From an uncultured Lachnospiraceae bacterium (lineage in GTDB: Bacteria > Bacillota > Clostridia > Lachnospirales > Lachnospiraceae): a DNA stretch of 64,000 nt. Position numbers and translations under genes: made by a program. Of the stretch, positions 6,683 to 15,496 are shown piece after piece; position 1 is the first letter of the stretch; each line of letters opens with the position of its first letter. Under the pieces are notes generated by a model that was not told where the DNA came from, searched no databases, and was given only the letters and a program-made list of their open reading frames with translations. Location of the stretch: NCBI GenBank assembly GCA_947594855.1, contig CANQEL010000001.1:1-64000 (forward strand), read 5' to 3'.

Positions 6683-7564
6683 TTATCTTTTGTCATAATC
6701 TACACGTTTTAAAAATAATATTCCGATGAATCCATAGGCTGCACTATACAGAATCAACACAAGCCATGACATTGCAATATGCTGAATTGATGAATCATAT
6801 TCCATTTCATATTCCTGCTCTAATCCCAGTTCTTTCCAACTGCTTATATTTTCATCTGACTCAAAAGCCTCGTTAAATTTTTCTATAGTATCTTTTGTCG
6901 GAATCTCGTTAATATCCGCTGAACTTAATATCGCAGTCTGTCCCCATTTACTTATAGTAAGCTGCTTCAATGCTTTTGCCCCTCCGGAAAGCGGGAACAT
7001 CATGCCTGCCATAACAAGCTGTATTATAAGCACAAAAGGCATTACCGTCATTGCCGCATTTTCTGTCTTTACAATACATGACACCATGATTCCCAGTGCA
7101 TCTGAACAAAATATAACCAAAACAAATGATATAAAAAACTCAAAACCAACCCAGCCAAATACAACCCCATGATTTGGGAAATCCCTGAAAATATCAAATA
7201 CAACAGTAAGGATAACTGCCTCACATACGCATAACACAAACTCATATATCATATGCGCAATAATATAAGAGGAAATATGAAGTCCCGTTCTGTGTTCTCT
7301 TTTAATAATATCCCTTTCTCTGCATACAGATTGTATCGAATTAAACAATCCGACCCAGATACATCCGCAAATCATTGCAAATACTCCTGTCTTGGTGCTT
7401 TCATTTACCGAAAACGTATTATCACCAATGACCCATGCAAGTATCGTTGATATTATCAATGTACTTACAAGCGATTTCCATCCTTTCTCATTTATAAAAA
7501 CCCTGAAACATTTACCAACATATATTTTTATCTGTCCTATTCTTCCAATACGTGATTCTTTCAT
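6683..7564 (-). CDS. ABC-2-type (ABCG-like) permease
   Basis: A 293-aa membrane protein with six predicted TM segments arranged as one near the N-terminus, a central block of four and one at the C-terminus, matching ABC-2/ABCG-type transmembrane domains. An extracytoplasmic loop (about 200-255) between the last two segments is acidic. It follows the double-FHA ABC ATPase by 2 nt and starts with a GGAG Shine-Dalgarno, so the two form one transporter. The cargo is unknown. Placement between FHA-ABC and PP2C suggests its activity is phospho-regulated. Confidence 0.82.
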   Translation of the reverse strand: MKESRIGRIGQIKIYVGKCFRVFINEKGWKSLVSTLIISTILAWVIGDNTFSVNESTKTGVFAMICGCIWVGLFNSIQSVCRERDIIKREHRTGLHISSYIIAHMIYEFVLCVCEAVILTVVFDIFRDFPNHGVVFGWVGFEFFISFVLVIFCSDALGIMVSCIVKTENAAMTVMPFVLIIQLVMAGMMFPLSGGAKALKQLTISKWGQTAILSSADINEIPTKDTIEKFNEAFESDENISSWKELGLEQEYEMEYDSSIQHIAMSWLVLILYSAAYGFIGILFLKRVDYDKR

Positions 7565-7566
7565 TT

Positions 7567-9117
7567 TTATTCTCCAATATTTATAGAATTATATTTGTCT
7601 ATATAATAATCTGATAAACCCTCTCCATTTTCATCTTTGCGGTTTATCCTCTTAACAATCCCTGAAAAAGATGAAACTTCAAAAAACTTAAATGCGTCAT
7701 TAACAGTTCCGTAAAAAGCCAGATGTCCGCTATTATCCAAACTGCTTTTAGCCAATACTATTACTTTATCAAATAAGTCTGCTGCACGTTCCGGACTGTG
7801 CGTAATAACCATAACGATTTTACCCATGTCCGCAATTCCTCTTAAATTTTCCATTAGGCCCCGTCCCATAATGTCATCAAGTCCGGAATCTGGTTCATCA
7901 AGGAAAAATAAACTGGGATTTGCTATAAATTCAACTGCAATACTAAGTCTTTTTCGCTGTCCGCCGCTGAGTTTTGAAACAAGCGAATCCCTTTCCCTCG
8001 ATAGTCCAAATTCATTCAGTATATTATCGATTCTTTCTTCACGTTTTTCATCTTTTATCCGTTTTGGCAATTTCATCTTTGCAGCATTCGACAGTGTATC
8101 GTAAACCGTATCACTGTTACGGAGAAGGTCCTGCTGTGGGACAAACCCTATCTCATACTTCATCTGTTCATATTCTTCATAAATGTCGGTATCACGATAT
8201 GTGATTTTCCCATCCGCCTTTTCATATCCCATTACCGCATTGATAAAAGTAGTTTTTCCTGCGCCGGACCCTCCAAGGATAAGAACCATTTCTCCATTAT
8301 TTACAGTCATTCTAATATCCTGCAGAAGCAGCATTTTTTTAAATCTCTGAACAACGCTGCGTTCAACTATATTTATACTAAGCTGCCCGCCTGAAACCTG
8401 GCTTGAAACAGCTTTTTTGCAAACCGCAGGCGCATCGGAAACCATACAGCCGCCTGAACAAATAAGTTTGTCGCCAAGAAATATAAAATATACATCTGCA
8501 ATCCTTATCACATCAAATATGGACAAATAACGCGGACTTGTTATCTTTTTCCCATTTAAAAATACTCCATTTGTACTTTTATGGTCTATAACAGCCCATC
8601 CGCTGCCTGAAAGAAAAAACGAAACATGTTTTTGCGAAATAAATTCATTATCAATTGCCACACCTGAAGTAACCGTTCTGCCAATGACGAGTTCTGCCAT
8701 ATTATCTGAAAGCGCGATACTATGCCAGTTAAATGTTAATTTACTTTTGGTAAACAGGGCTATCGTTTTATCCCGCCCTACAACTTCCGACTGCCTGACC
8801 TCAAAAGAAATAATATCTCCATCGCTTAGCTGTACTGCCTGTTCATTTGTTTTCCCATATAACTTACCATTTACATATGTACCATTTGTACTCCCAAGGT
8901 CCCTGTATAAATAACGGTCTTCTGACAGAACAATTTCTCCGTGTCTTCTTGATACTATAGGAGAATTAATCATAATGTCACATTGGCTCTGCTCCGAATA
9001 TCTTCCGATAACCGTAATATATTTTAGAGCATACGAACCTGCAAGTCCGTCTCTGTTAAACAAATGCAATACAGCTTCACCATCAGAATCAGGTGAATAC
9101 AATACCGTCTTATCCAT
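7567..9117 (-). CDS. ABC ATPase with two N-terminal FHA domains
   Basis: A 516-aa protein. FHA domain 1 (about 20-105) shows IGRYSE, SRRHGEIV and LGSTNGTYVNG. FHA domain 2 (about 135-210) shows IGRTVT, SQKHVSFF and STNGVFLNG. The ATPase (about 255-470) has Walker A GGSGAGKTT, signature LSGGQRKRLS, Walker B FFLDEPDSGLDD and the VITHSP switch, most like ABCG transporters. FHA domains bind phosphothreonine peptides, so transport is probably gated by the locus kinases. The start was moved to ATG 9117, which has GGAGGA 5 nt upstream and overlaps the kinase stop by 8 nt. Confidence 0.92.
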   Translation of the reverse strand: MDKTVLYSPDSDGEAVLHLFNRDGLAGSYALKYITVIGRYSEQSQCDIMINSPIVSRRHGEIVLSEDRYLYRDLGSTNGTYVNGKLYGKTNEQAVQLSDGDIISFEVRQSEVVGRDKTIALFTKSKLTFNWHSIALSDNMAELVIGRTVTSGVAIDNEFISQKHVSFFLSGSGWAVIDHKSTNGVFLNGKKITSPRYLSIFDVIRIADVYFIFLGDKLICSGGCMVSDAPAVCKKAVSSQVSGGQLSINIVERSVVQRFKKMLLLQDIRMTVNNGEMVLILGGSGAGKTTFINAVMGYEKADGKITYRDTDIYEEYEQMKYEIGFVPQQDLLRNSDTVYDTLSNAAKMKLPKRIKDEKREERIDNILNEFGLSRERDSLVSKLSGGQRKRLSIAVEFIANPSLFFLDEPDSGLDDIMGRGLMENLRGIADMGKIVMVITHSPERAADLFDKVIVLAKSSLDNSGHLAFYGTVNDAFKFFEVSSFSGIVKRINRKDENGEGLSDYYIDKYNSINIGE

Positions 9118-11704
9118 TATTTTCCTCCGTTTCGTCAGAATCATATGCTATAGGAGCATCAAAGGTATATGCATTGAAGCCCATTCCACGCAAGGTTTCT
9201 ACCTGCTGTTCATTCACCCCGTAAACATTTACTCTTACATTGCCTAATCTTAATACCTGCCAGTCAATCATCTCATTATAACTGATATTAAGAGTCCCTG
9301 TTTCGTAATTACTTTCTTCAGGATGAAACGAAATACCCGAAAAATCAGAAACAGGATTGCCAACCAACTCTAAATTACATAATCTTGTATTAGAGACAAG
9401 CGGAGAAATATCAGAAATGTTGTTATTATTAAGCTTTATAAAAATAGCCGTACAAGAAGTAAGCGGAGTAATATCTGATATATCATTATCGCTCAAATCC
9501 AGATTACTTAGTCTTGTCTTATCTGCTAATGCCGATATATTGCTAATATTATTTTTGTTCAGTCTAACATCTCCTAAAGGGCAGCCTGCAAGGATTGAAA
9601 TATCAGAAATCTTATTTTGTCCTGCATGAAATGTTTCCAATCCGGTAACGCCTGATAAGAAGCTTATATCATCAATACCATCATCCATGCATGAAAGGTT
9701 TGTAACTGATTCGGGAATAGTAATGGTCTGTGTATTAAGCCCTGAAACAGAATCCATATGCAAAATTATAAGATTTTGATACGTCCCAATTATACTTATA
9801 TCAGAAACATTAGTTTCATTAATATATAAAAAATGAAGTCCCGTAAGGTTATTTAAACATGATATGTCCTTTGTTTTTGTCTTATTCAGATTCAGCGTGT
9901 TCAGATTCGTAAGATTATTCAACGGTGAAACATCTGTAATATCGGTATTTCCCTCAAGAGATAATTCTTTTAATTTAGTAAGCTCACCTATAACCTTTAC
10001 ATCATTATCATCCATAAAACAATTTTTTATAATAAGCTTTTCAAGATTTTTAAGTTCTTTTAATTTGGCAATATCGTTATCATTTATGATATCATAAGAA
10101 ATTGTTACACTATCTGCATTTTTCATTATATGTTTATCCCCAATAGTAATGGTATTAAAGCCCGTAAATACAACTGAAATGATAACCATAACAAATAATG
10201 CTGCAATAACGCCGCCCCATATTTTTAATCTCCGTAAAATCTTTTTTCTTTCCAGGCGTGGATAATAAAAATATCCCATAAAAACCGCAATGGCAAGAAT
10301 GTTCAATATAAAAACCATAAACATATTACTATATTCACTAGTGCCGGTAATGACCATACCTAACACTATCAGGACCACTATGGCAATCATTACAACACTG
10401 ACTGCAAAGCAAACCCTATTTGGTTTTCTTTCTTTATTATTGATATATGGATAATACTTTCTTCCTGCAAAAAAGGTTGCGCCGACAAATATTGCTAATA
10501 TCATAAAACAAATAGATAAGGTTACTCCGGTAAAAGCCTCTTCCTGAATTGCAAATAATATCAATGATAACATAATAAGTGAAATCAATCCCGTAATTGT
10601 TGAAATCACCAAACCTGACTTTTGGGGCTGAATTAAGGTCTCATGCTTCTCTAATGCTGTTTTTTTTGTTTCCCGTACAGGGGTTTTGGGCTGTTTAACT
10701 TCTGTAACTGGCTTTTCTGCTTTATTAATATCCGGATTATTATTAAAATACATATCACCTGAAACCGTAACTTCACCGGCTTCAAATTCGGTCGGCTCAG
10801 TATTATCCGCCTTTCCTGCCAGACACGCTTTCTGCAAATCTTCTATTGATTGGAAACGGTTTTCCTTTTGTATCGCCATACCCTTTAAAACAATATTATC
10901 CTGTTCTTTTGATATATCAGGATTTATTGATGACGGAGCTGTAAGTTCATCCTTAAATATTCTGTTCATTGCATCATCAGGCGTAACACCTGTAATAAGT
11001 TTATACATAGTAGCCGCCAAGGCATATACATCTGTCCACGGTCCCTGTCTGCCCTTTGTCCTGTATTGTTCCTCCGGGGCATAACCCGGCTTTAACATAA
11101 TAGACAGGCTTTTTTCATCTGTTCCTCCTACATCTCTTGCCGCTCCAAAATCAAGCAATTTTACAACGCCATCGCTAAGAACCATAATATTAGATGGACT
11201 TATATCACGGTGAATCAATCCCTGCTCATGTATTTTAGATAGAGCGCTCATTATCGGAGAAAGCATTTCAAACGCTTTACCAAAAGACATGACGCCATTT
11301 TGCTCAAGATATTCTTTCAAATCAATTCCGCAAAGATATTCCATTACAATATACGCCGTATTATTTTCAGCGAAAAAATCCCGTACCGAAACAATACTCG
11401 GATTGTTTGCAAACTTCGCTAATGTTCTGGCTTCTTTAAGGAAATTTTCTTTACCTTTTTTAAAATCTGCCTGGGCATCTCCGACATTAACCGTAACTTC
11501 AGCAGAAACAGCACTGTTTCTGTTTACAATGCCTGACGGAAAATATTCCTTAACTGCTATTTTCATATCCAGATTAATATCTTGTCCTATATATGTAATT
11601 CCAAATCCACCTTCACCTAAAACCGCGCCTATCTCATACTTACCATTTAAAACCGTACCCGGACTCAAATGGTGCGGTGCAGGCATGTATTCATGTTGTT
11701 CCAT
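9110..11704 (-). CDS. Receptor-like Ser/Thr kinase with five TM segments and extracytoplasmic LRRs
   Basis: An 864-aa protein. Kinase domain about 20-290: GEGGFGITYIG loop, AVKEYFP lysine, HRDISPSN catalytic loop, DFGAAR. A linker is followed by five hydrophobic segments (about 365-535), with basic stretches after TM2 and TM4, which puts the rest outside. About 11 SDS22-like leucine-rich repeats (about 545-840) follow, with the recurring pattern NNISDISPL. This is an inside-kinase, outside-LRR receptor. It is first in a coupled set with the FHA-ABC, permease and PP2C genes. AAGGGA 8 nt upstream supports the start. Ligand unknown. Confidence 0.88.
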   Translation of the reverse strand: MEQHEYMPAPHHLSPGTVLNGKYEIGAVLGEGGFGITYIGQDINLDMKIAVKEYFPSGIVNRNSAVSAEVTVNVGDAQADFKKGKENFLKEARTLAKFANNPSIVSVRDFFAENNTAYIVMEYLCGIDLKEYLEQNGVMSFGKAFEMLSPIMSALSKIHEQGLIHRDISPSNIMVLSDGVVKLLDFGAARDVGGTDEKSLSIMLKPGYAPEEQYRTKGRQGPWTDVYALAATMYKLITGVTPDDAMNRIFKDELTAPSSINPDISKEQDNIVLKGMAIQKENRFQSIEDLQKACLAGKADNTEPTEFEAGEVTVSGDMYFNNNPDINKAEKPVTEVKQPKTPVRETKKTALEKHETLIQPQKSGLVISTITGLISLIMLSLILFAIQEEAFTGVTLSICFMILAIFVGATFFAGRKYYPYINNKERKPNRVCFAVSVVMIAIVVLIVLGMVITGTSEYSNMFMVFILNILAIAVFMGYFYYPRLERKKILRRLKIWGGVIAALFVMVIISVVFTGFNTITIGDKHIMKNADSVTISYDIINDNDIAKLKELKNLEKLIIKNCFMDDNDVKVIGELTKLKELSLEGNTDITDVSPLNNLTNLNTLNLNKTKTKDISCLNNLTGLHFLYINETNVSDISIIGTYQNLIILHMDSVSGLNTQTITIPESVTNLSCMDDGIDDISFLSGVTGLETFHAGQNKISDISILAGCPLGDVRLNKNNISNISALADKTRLSNLDLSDNDISDITPLTSCTAIFIKLNNNNISDISPLVSNTRLCNLELVGNPVSDFSGISFHPEESNYETGTLNISYNEMIDWQVLRLGNVRVNVYGVNEQQVETLRGMGFNAYTFDAPIAYDSDETEENNG

Positions 11705-11747
11705 ACCTATTATCCCTTCTCATAACTAATTGTTTTTCTTGTTTGTT

Positions 11748-12227
11748 TTATTCTACTTTTCTAAAAACTGTTTTTTCTGTTTGCTCAATACCATCTTCAT
11801 CTGTATATATCGCTGTAACAGTCATTATATTGTCCGATAGTTCTATTTCTACTTCTCCGCAATTTCCATAATTATCATATAATTTCAAAGTGTTTCCTGA
11901 CAGCTTATATGTACCATAATCATCATCGTCATACCACTTGCCGTCACTTGTATATGTTATTATATAGGATTCCTGTCCTTCCCACGTACCTACTATTCTG
12001 TTTTTATATTTACCAATAAAAATTACTGCTATAATTATCAGAATAATAACTATTACTGCTATAATTCCTGCCTTTGGAATCTTTCTATTTAACCTGACTG
12101 CCTGGTCAGGTGATGCAACAGTTCCCATTCCGCCTACTGCAGAAGCAGATAAAGGTTGTCCGCACCTATTGCAGAACCCCGCGCTGTCAGCATTAGCAGC
12201 TCCACATGATTTACAATATTTTGACAC
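11748..12227 (-). CDS. Zinc-ribbon membrane protein with C-terminal beta domain
   Basis: An N-terminal zinc ribbon (CKSCGAANADSAGFCNRCG) is followed by a low-complexity linker, one TM segment (about 52-73) and an extracytoplasmic domain of about 80 residues (GTWEGQESY..., YKLSGNTLKLYD) resembling small lipocalin-like or DUF5640-type beta domains. The track ATG (12236) is immediately next to the GAGAGG Shine-Dalgarno; a GTG at 12227 is spaced 9 nt from it and gives MSKYCKSCG, matching the ribbon starts of its neighbours. Function unknown; one of three adjacent zinc-ribbon membrane proteins. Confidence 0.7.
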   Translation of the reverse strand: MSKYCKSCGAANADSAGFCNRCGQPLSASAVGGMGTVASPDQAVRLNRKIPKAGIIAVIVIILIIIAVIFIGKYKNRIVGTWEGQESYIITYTSDGKWYDDDDYGTYKLSGNTLKLYDNYGNCGEVEIELSDNIMTVTAIYTDEDGIEQTEKTVFRKVE

Positions 12228-12245
12228 TTTAATCATCCTCTCGCT

Positions 12246-12893
12246 TTAATTGGTAAACATATGTTTACGCTTATTAAAATATATATAACTTAAAATTACT
12301 AATACTATAGTACCCATCCATATTCCCGTCATTTCTGAAACTCCGTTACTTCCAATATCAGAAAATGATACATCTACTATTCCCATTGATATTACAGTAG
12401 ATAATGTTTCTATAACCGGGTTTGCCAGATAATAAACTAATAATGATATAATTGCAGTAGACTTAAAATTAACTAACTGTTTACGTATATAAAATACTCC
12501 AAACAAAGCATATGCAATCCAAATAATACCCACGGCTATATCCGTACTTTTTAAAGCAGGAAATGTTTCATATAAAACCGATACATCTTCCATGCCATAT
12601 ATATTGCCTGTCATGGTATTAATCGCAGTAATCAACGCAAAGAAACCTGAACAAAACAATTGAAAATATATTACAAATTTATACCATTTCATTGACAGGT
12701 TTGACTGAAAATTATTATTATAATTCTGTGAATAATTATTGGTTTCCTGTTGGTAATTATTCATTTCCGATGAATAACCATTTGTTGTCTGCGAATTATA
12801 CCTTTCACCCTGAATATCTAAAACTGCGCCGCACATAGGGCAAAACTTGGATTGTGGATTTTCTATTTGTTTACCACAGTTTGAACAATACAT
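12246..12893 (-). CDS. Zinc-ribbon membrane protein
   Basis: A 215-aa protein with a CSNCG...FCPMCG zinc ribbon at the N-terminus, an Asn/Gln/Tyr-rich linker (about 35-65) and four predicted TM segments. It is not recognised as a defined family. AGGAGAG lies upstream of the ATG. It probably belongs to the same transcript as the neighbouring zinc-ribbon genes and the LRR kinase, and may be an accessory of the secretion or signalling locus. Confidence 0.7.
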   Translation of the reverse strand: MYCSNCGKQIENPQSKFCPMCGAVLDIQGERYNSQTTNGYSSEMNNYQQETNNYSQNYNNNFQSNLSMKWYKFVIYFQLFCSGFFALITAINTMTGNIYGMEDVSVLYETFPALKSTDIAVGIIWIAYALFGVFYIRKQLVNFKSTAIISLLVYYLANPVIETLSTVISMGIVDVSFSDIGSNGVSEMTGIWMGTIVLVILSYIYFNKRKHMFTN

Positions 12894-12947
12894 ATATCAT
12901 CTCTCCTATTCATTTTTTTATTTATAATAATATAGTTACACTATACA

Positions 12948-13082
12948 TTACCATATCCATCTGCTTAATTGATTCAGTTTATCCAGTCCGCTCTGTATGT
13001 ACCCTTTTACTTCATCCGAAACATATGATGCACATACTATCCTTGCAAGTATAATAAAAATCAATATAGACAATATCAGCAT
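12948..13082 (-). CDS. Possible 44-aa membrane peptide
   Basis: A short ORF between two zinc-ribbon membrane genes encodes a hydrophobic N-terminus (MLILSILIFIILARIVCASY) and an amphipathic tail (SDEVKGYIQSGLDKLNQL). It fills an otherwise empty 207-nt gap, and its content is protein-like. There is no clear Shine-Dalgarno, and a TTG two codons upstream is an alternative start. Could be a real small membrane protein or the decayed end of a larger gene. Confidence 0.3.
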   Translation of the reverse strand: MLILSILIFIILARIVCASYVSDEVKGYIQSGLDKLNQLSRWIW

Positions 13083-13100
13083 TGTCAAAAAAATGTATAC

Positions 13101-13664
13101 TCATTTATTTTTATCTACTCCTGATACAGAATAGACTGAAACATTTTGATACACTATGCCAATAAAATAACTCATAATATATAAAACAAGCCCATACAAC
13201 TCATTACATTTAAATAATAGACAACTAATCAATATGACAGGTACCAGTACAACAGCCTTCATAGATGTAGCCGCCAATGCCTCTTTAAAATTTATCTCTC
13301 CTTTTCCTATTTTTATCAGTCCAAATAACAATGTCGTACTTATCATATAAAGTATACCCGAATATATAATTGTCAAAATAAAAGCCTTCAGTACAGGAAT
13401 AATTATATAATCGCCGCCACTCAAAGCATTAACTCTTAATGCGCAAATTATGACAAAAACAGCAGAAACCAACGCCTGGGCACACATAAAAATTATTATA
13501 GTTAATATATCAGTATTTTTAATATACGCAGCTCCGGCATCAAATGGTTTAAGTAAAATATTAACATATGTTTTAAAACGGTTATTCAAAGTTTTTCCAC
13601 ATTTTGAACACACTGTTTCATCATCAGCATTAGCTGTACCACAAAACATACAGTATTTTGCCAT
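13101..13664 (-). CDS. Zinc-ribbon membrane protein (Yip1-like)
   Basis: A 187-aa protein starting with the zinc ribbon CMFCGTANADDETVCSKCG, then a short basic linker and about four or five TM segments in a Yip1-like arrangement (F-K-x-A-L-A-A-T near the centre). AAGGAG precedes the ATG. The insertion sequence begins 35 nt upstream. Joining the DNA on either side of the element puts this gene about 46 nt after the 140-aa helical gene, so before the insertion it was very probably part of the type VII operon. Confidence 0.7.
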   Translation of the reverse strand: MAKYCMFCGTANADDETVCSKCGKTLNNRFKTYVNILLKPFDAGAAYIKNTDILTIIIFMCAQALVSAVFVIICALRVNALSGGDYIIIPVLKAFILTIIYSGILYMISTTLLFGLIKIGKGEINFKEALAATSMKAVVLVPVILISCLLFKCNELYGLVLYIMSYFIGIVYQNVSVYSVSGVDKNK

Positions 13665-13683
13665 TTTTATTAGCTCCTTTTAT

Positions 13684-13698
13684 TAGAATAAATTATTT
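13684..13698. repeat. Target-site duplication, left
   Basis: TAGAATAAATTATTT, repeated exactly at 15472-15486 on the other side of the insertion sequence. A 15-bp duplication is long but fits families with variable target repeats. Confidence 0.85.
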
Positions 13699-13778
13699 AG
13701 GCGTTTGCGAAACGCCTAAAGCCGCATAAATACGGCATATTTTTTGTTGCAAAATAAAATATCTCCTCTCGGTTATGG

Positions 13779-13784
13779 TATAAT
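13779..13784 (+). promoter_or_regulatory. Transposase -10 box
   Basis: TATAAT preceded by TGG makes an extended -10 (TGNTATAAT) about 47 nt before the transposase start. No good -35 is present. Confidence 0.5.
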
Positions 13785-13830
13785 AGAAGTGACCAAACAA
13801 CTAAAAACCTCACCTAAAGGAGATAATTCT

Positions 13831-15324
13831 ATGATAACACATAAACAACTCACTTTGGCAGATATTTTTGAAGATTGTCAGAAAATTTTTGATTCCGACA
13901 AACCTCAGTTCCTGTCTCTTCTTGAAAACCATATTGACCTTGATTCAATTATTCCTTTGTCTTTTTACAGGCATTACTATGCTTCTACCGGTAGACATCG
14001 TAAATACCCTTTAACTGCAATGCTTTGGGCTTTGATCATCCAACGCATTTTTTCTATCCCTACAGATTCTCTTTTACTTGTATTCCTTAATTATTCTAAA
14101 CACTTAAGAGATTTCTGTGGTTTTACAAAAGTCCCTGACGCCTCTAAAATCACCCGCTTCAAGCAGGACTTTTTACCCGACCTGCAATTGGTTTTCGAAA
14201 ATCTTGTTGATCTTACCGAACCAATCTGCCAGGCTATCGATTCCCAAAAAGCTGACATGACCATTTTTGATTCTTCCGGAATCGAAGCCTACGTTACTGA
14301 AAATAATCCCAAATATGCCAACCGCATTATCAAACAGCTGAAAACTTATGCAAAAACAATGAACTTTGATAACAACTACAATCCATACAAAGCTGCTTAT
14401 GCATCCATGCCTTCCCATGCAGCAGCAAACAAAGATATCAAACAGTTATATGTTGACGGCCATTTCTGTTATGTTTATAAAATCGGCATTGTCACAAATG
14501 GTCTTGGTATAGTCCGCCATCTGAATCTTTATAACAAAAGCTTTTTAGATTTACATCCTGAACTTATTCCAGCCAGAAAAAGCGATTCACCTGACGAAGA
14601 TAAATCCATTCATGATGCAAGACTGTTAATCCCTACACTTTCTGACTTTTTCAAAACGCATCCCCTTATTAACCCAAAAACATTTCTTGGAGATGCCGCT
14701 TTCGATTCCCTTGATATCTACACGAAACTGCTTAACGGCGGTTACTTTGGAATCCATGATGACGGAACATACAAAGCCTTTCAATCGGCTTATATCCCAT
14801 TAAATCCCCGTTCAAATCTTTCCTCCGAATGCGAATGCCCTATAAATGAAAATGGCATTCCCTGTTGTCCCAAAAATCCTTCTTTGGAAATGAAACCGGA
14901 AGGAAAACTTATCACAAAGTCAGGAATCAAAAAGTATAAATTTGTGTGTCCTAAAATGGTCTGGGATTACAACCCTCAAACCCAGCGGGCACACCGAAAA
15001 TGCACCTGTGAATCTCCCTGTACCGCATCCAAATGCGGCCGTATGTTTTACATCTACCCTGAACAGAACCCACGGGCTTATCCCGGTACACTTCGCGGCA
15101 CAGAAAAATGGGATAACACCTACAAAATCCGTACCACTGTTGAACGTTCAATCAATCACTTTAAATATAGTTTCTGCCTGGCCGAAAGAAAAACACAAAA
15201 CGAAAAAACACTCCATGCTGATTTAATTCTTGCCGGAATTACTCAGCTCATTTCCGTTGTATTAGCTGATAAAATTCATCAGTATAAATACATAAGAAGT
15301 CTAAAACCTCTTATTACTGTATAG
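13831..15324 (+). CDS. DDE transposase, IS1182-like
   Basis: A 497-aa transposase. The N-terminal region (SFYRHYYASTGRHRKYPLTAM...DASKITRFKQDF) is of the DUF772 helix-turn-helix kind. The RNase-H core has D in MTIFDSSGIEA, D in FLGDAAFDS and E in TTVERSINHFK. A Cys-rich stretch (about 375-440) lies between the second and third acidic residues. It catalyses cut-and-paste movement of the surrounding element. The track start is earlier, but AAGGAG 9 nt before ATG 13831 decides the start. No frameshift or internal stop, so it is probably active. Confidence 0.9.
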   Translation: MITHKQLTLADIFEDCQKIFDSDKPQFLSLLENHIDLDSIIPLSFYRHYYASTGRHRKYPLTAMLWALIIQRIFSIPTDSLLLVFLNYSKHLRDFCGFTKVPDASKITRFKQDFLPDLQLVFENLVDLTEPICQAIDSQKADMTIFDSSGIEAYVTENNPKYANRIIKQLKTYAKTMNFDNNYNPYKAAYASMPSHAAANKDIKQLYVDGHFCYVYKIGIVTNGLGIVRHLNLYNKSFLDLHPELIPARKSDSPDEDKSIHDARLLIPTLSDFFKTHPLINPKTFLGDAAFDSLDIYTKLLNGGYFGIHDDGTYKAFQSAYIPLNPRSNLSSECECPINENGIPCCPKNPSLEMKPEGKLITKSGIKKYKFVCPKMVWDYNPQTQRAHRKCTCESPCTASKCGRMFYIYPEQNPRAYPGTLRGTEKWDNTYKIRTTVERSINHFKYSFCLAERKTQNEKTLHADLILAGITQLISVVLADKIHQYKYIRSLKPLITV

Positions 15325-15471
15325 GACTTACCAACTTAACAGCCTGAAATTATCACGGCTTATTTAAGTGCGCCTAAATTTAAGGTATCAGTATTCAATT
15401 GTCAAATTTCTTTTCAATGTCTGATTAGGTGGTCATATTTACAACTTTTAATCATTCGTTTCGCAATCGAC

Positions 15472-15486
15472 TAGAATAAATTATTT
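15472..15486. repeat. Target-site duplication, right
   Basis: TAGAATAAATTATTT, identical to 13684-13698. Confidence 0.85.
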
Positions 15487-15496
15487 TCTGATTACC

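Larger units (their letters stand above)
13699..15471 (+). mobile_element. Insertion sequence (IS1182-like), 1773 bp
   Basis: The element is bounded by exact 15-bp direct repeats. Its ends form imperfect inverted repeats: left GGCGTTTGCGAAACG and right (reversed) GTCGATTGCGAAACG match at 13 of 15 positions. It carries one intact DDE transposase. Just inside the left end lies a hairpin (GGCGTTT-GCG-AAACGCC) followed by GCCGCATAAATACGGC, which may limit read-through into the transposase. The intact gene and exact flanking repeats suggest a recent insertion. Confidence 0.85.

Noticed and set aside
9356-10080. Periodic sequence that could be a DNA repeat array
   Set aside because: The periodicity is the 22-residue leucine-rich repeat of the receptor kinase, degenerate at the DNA level.
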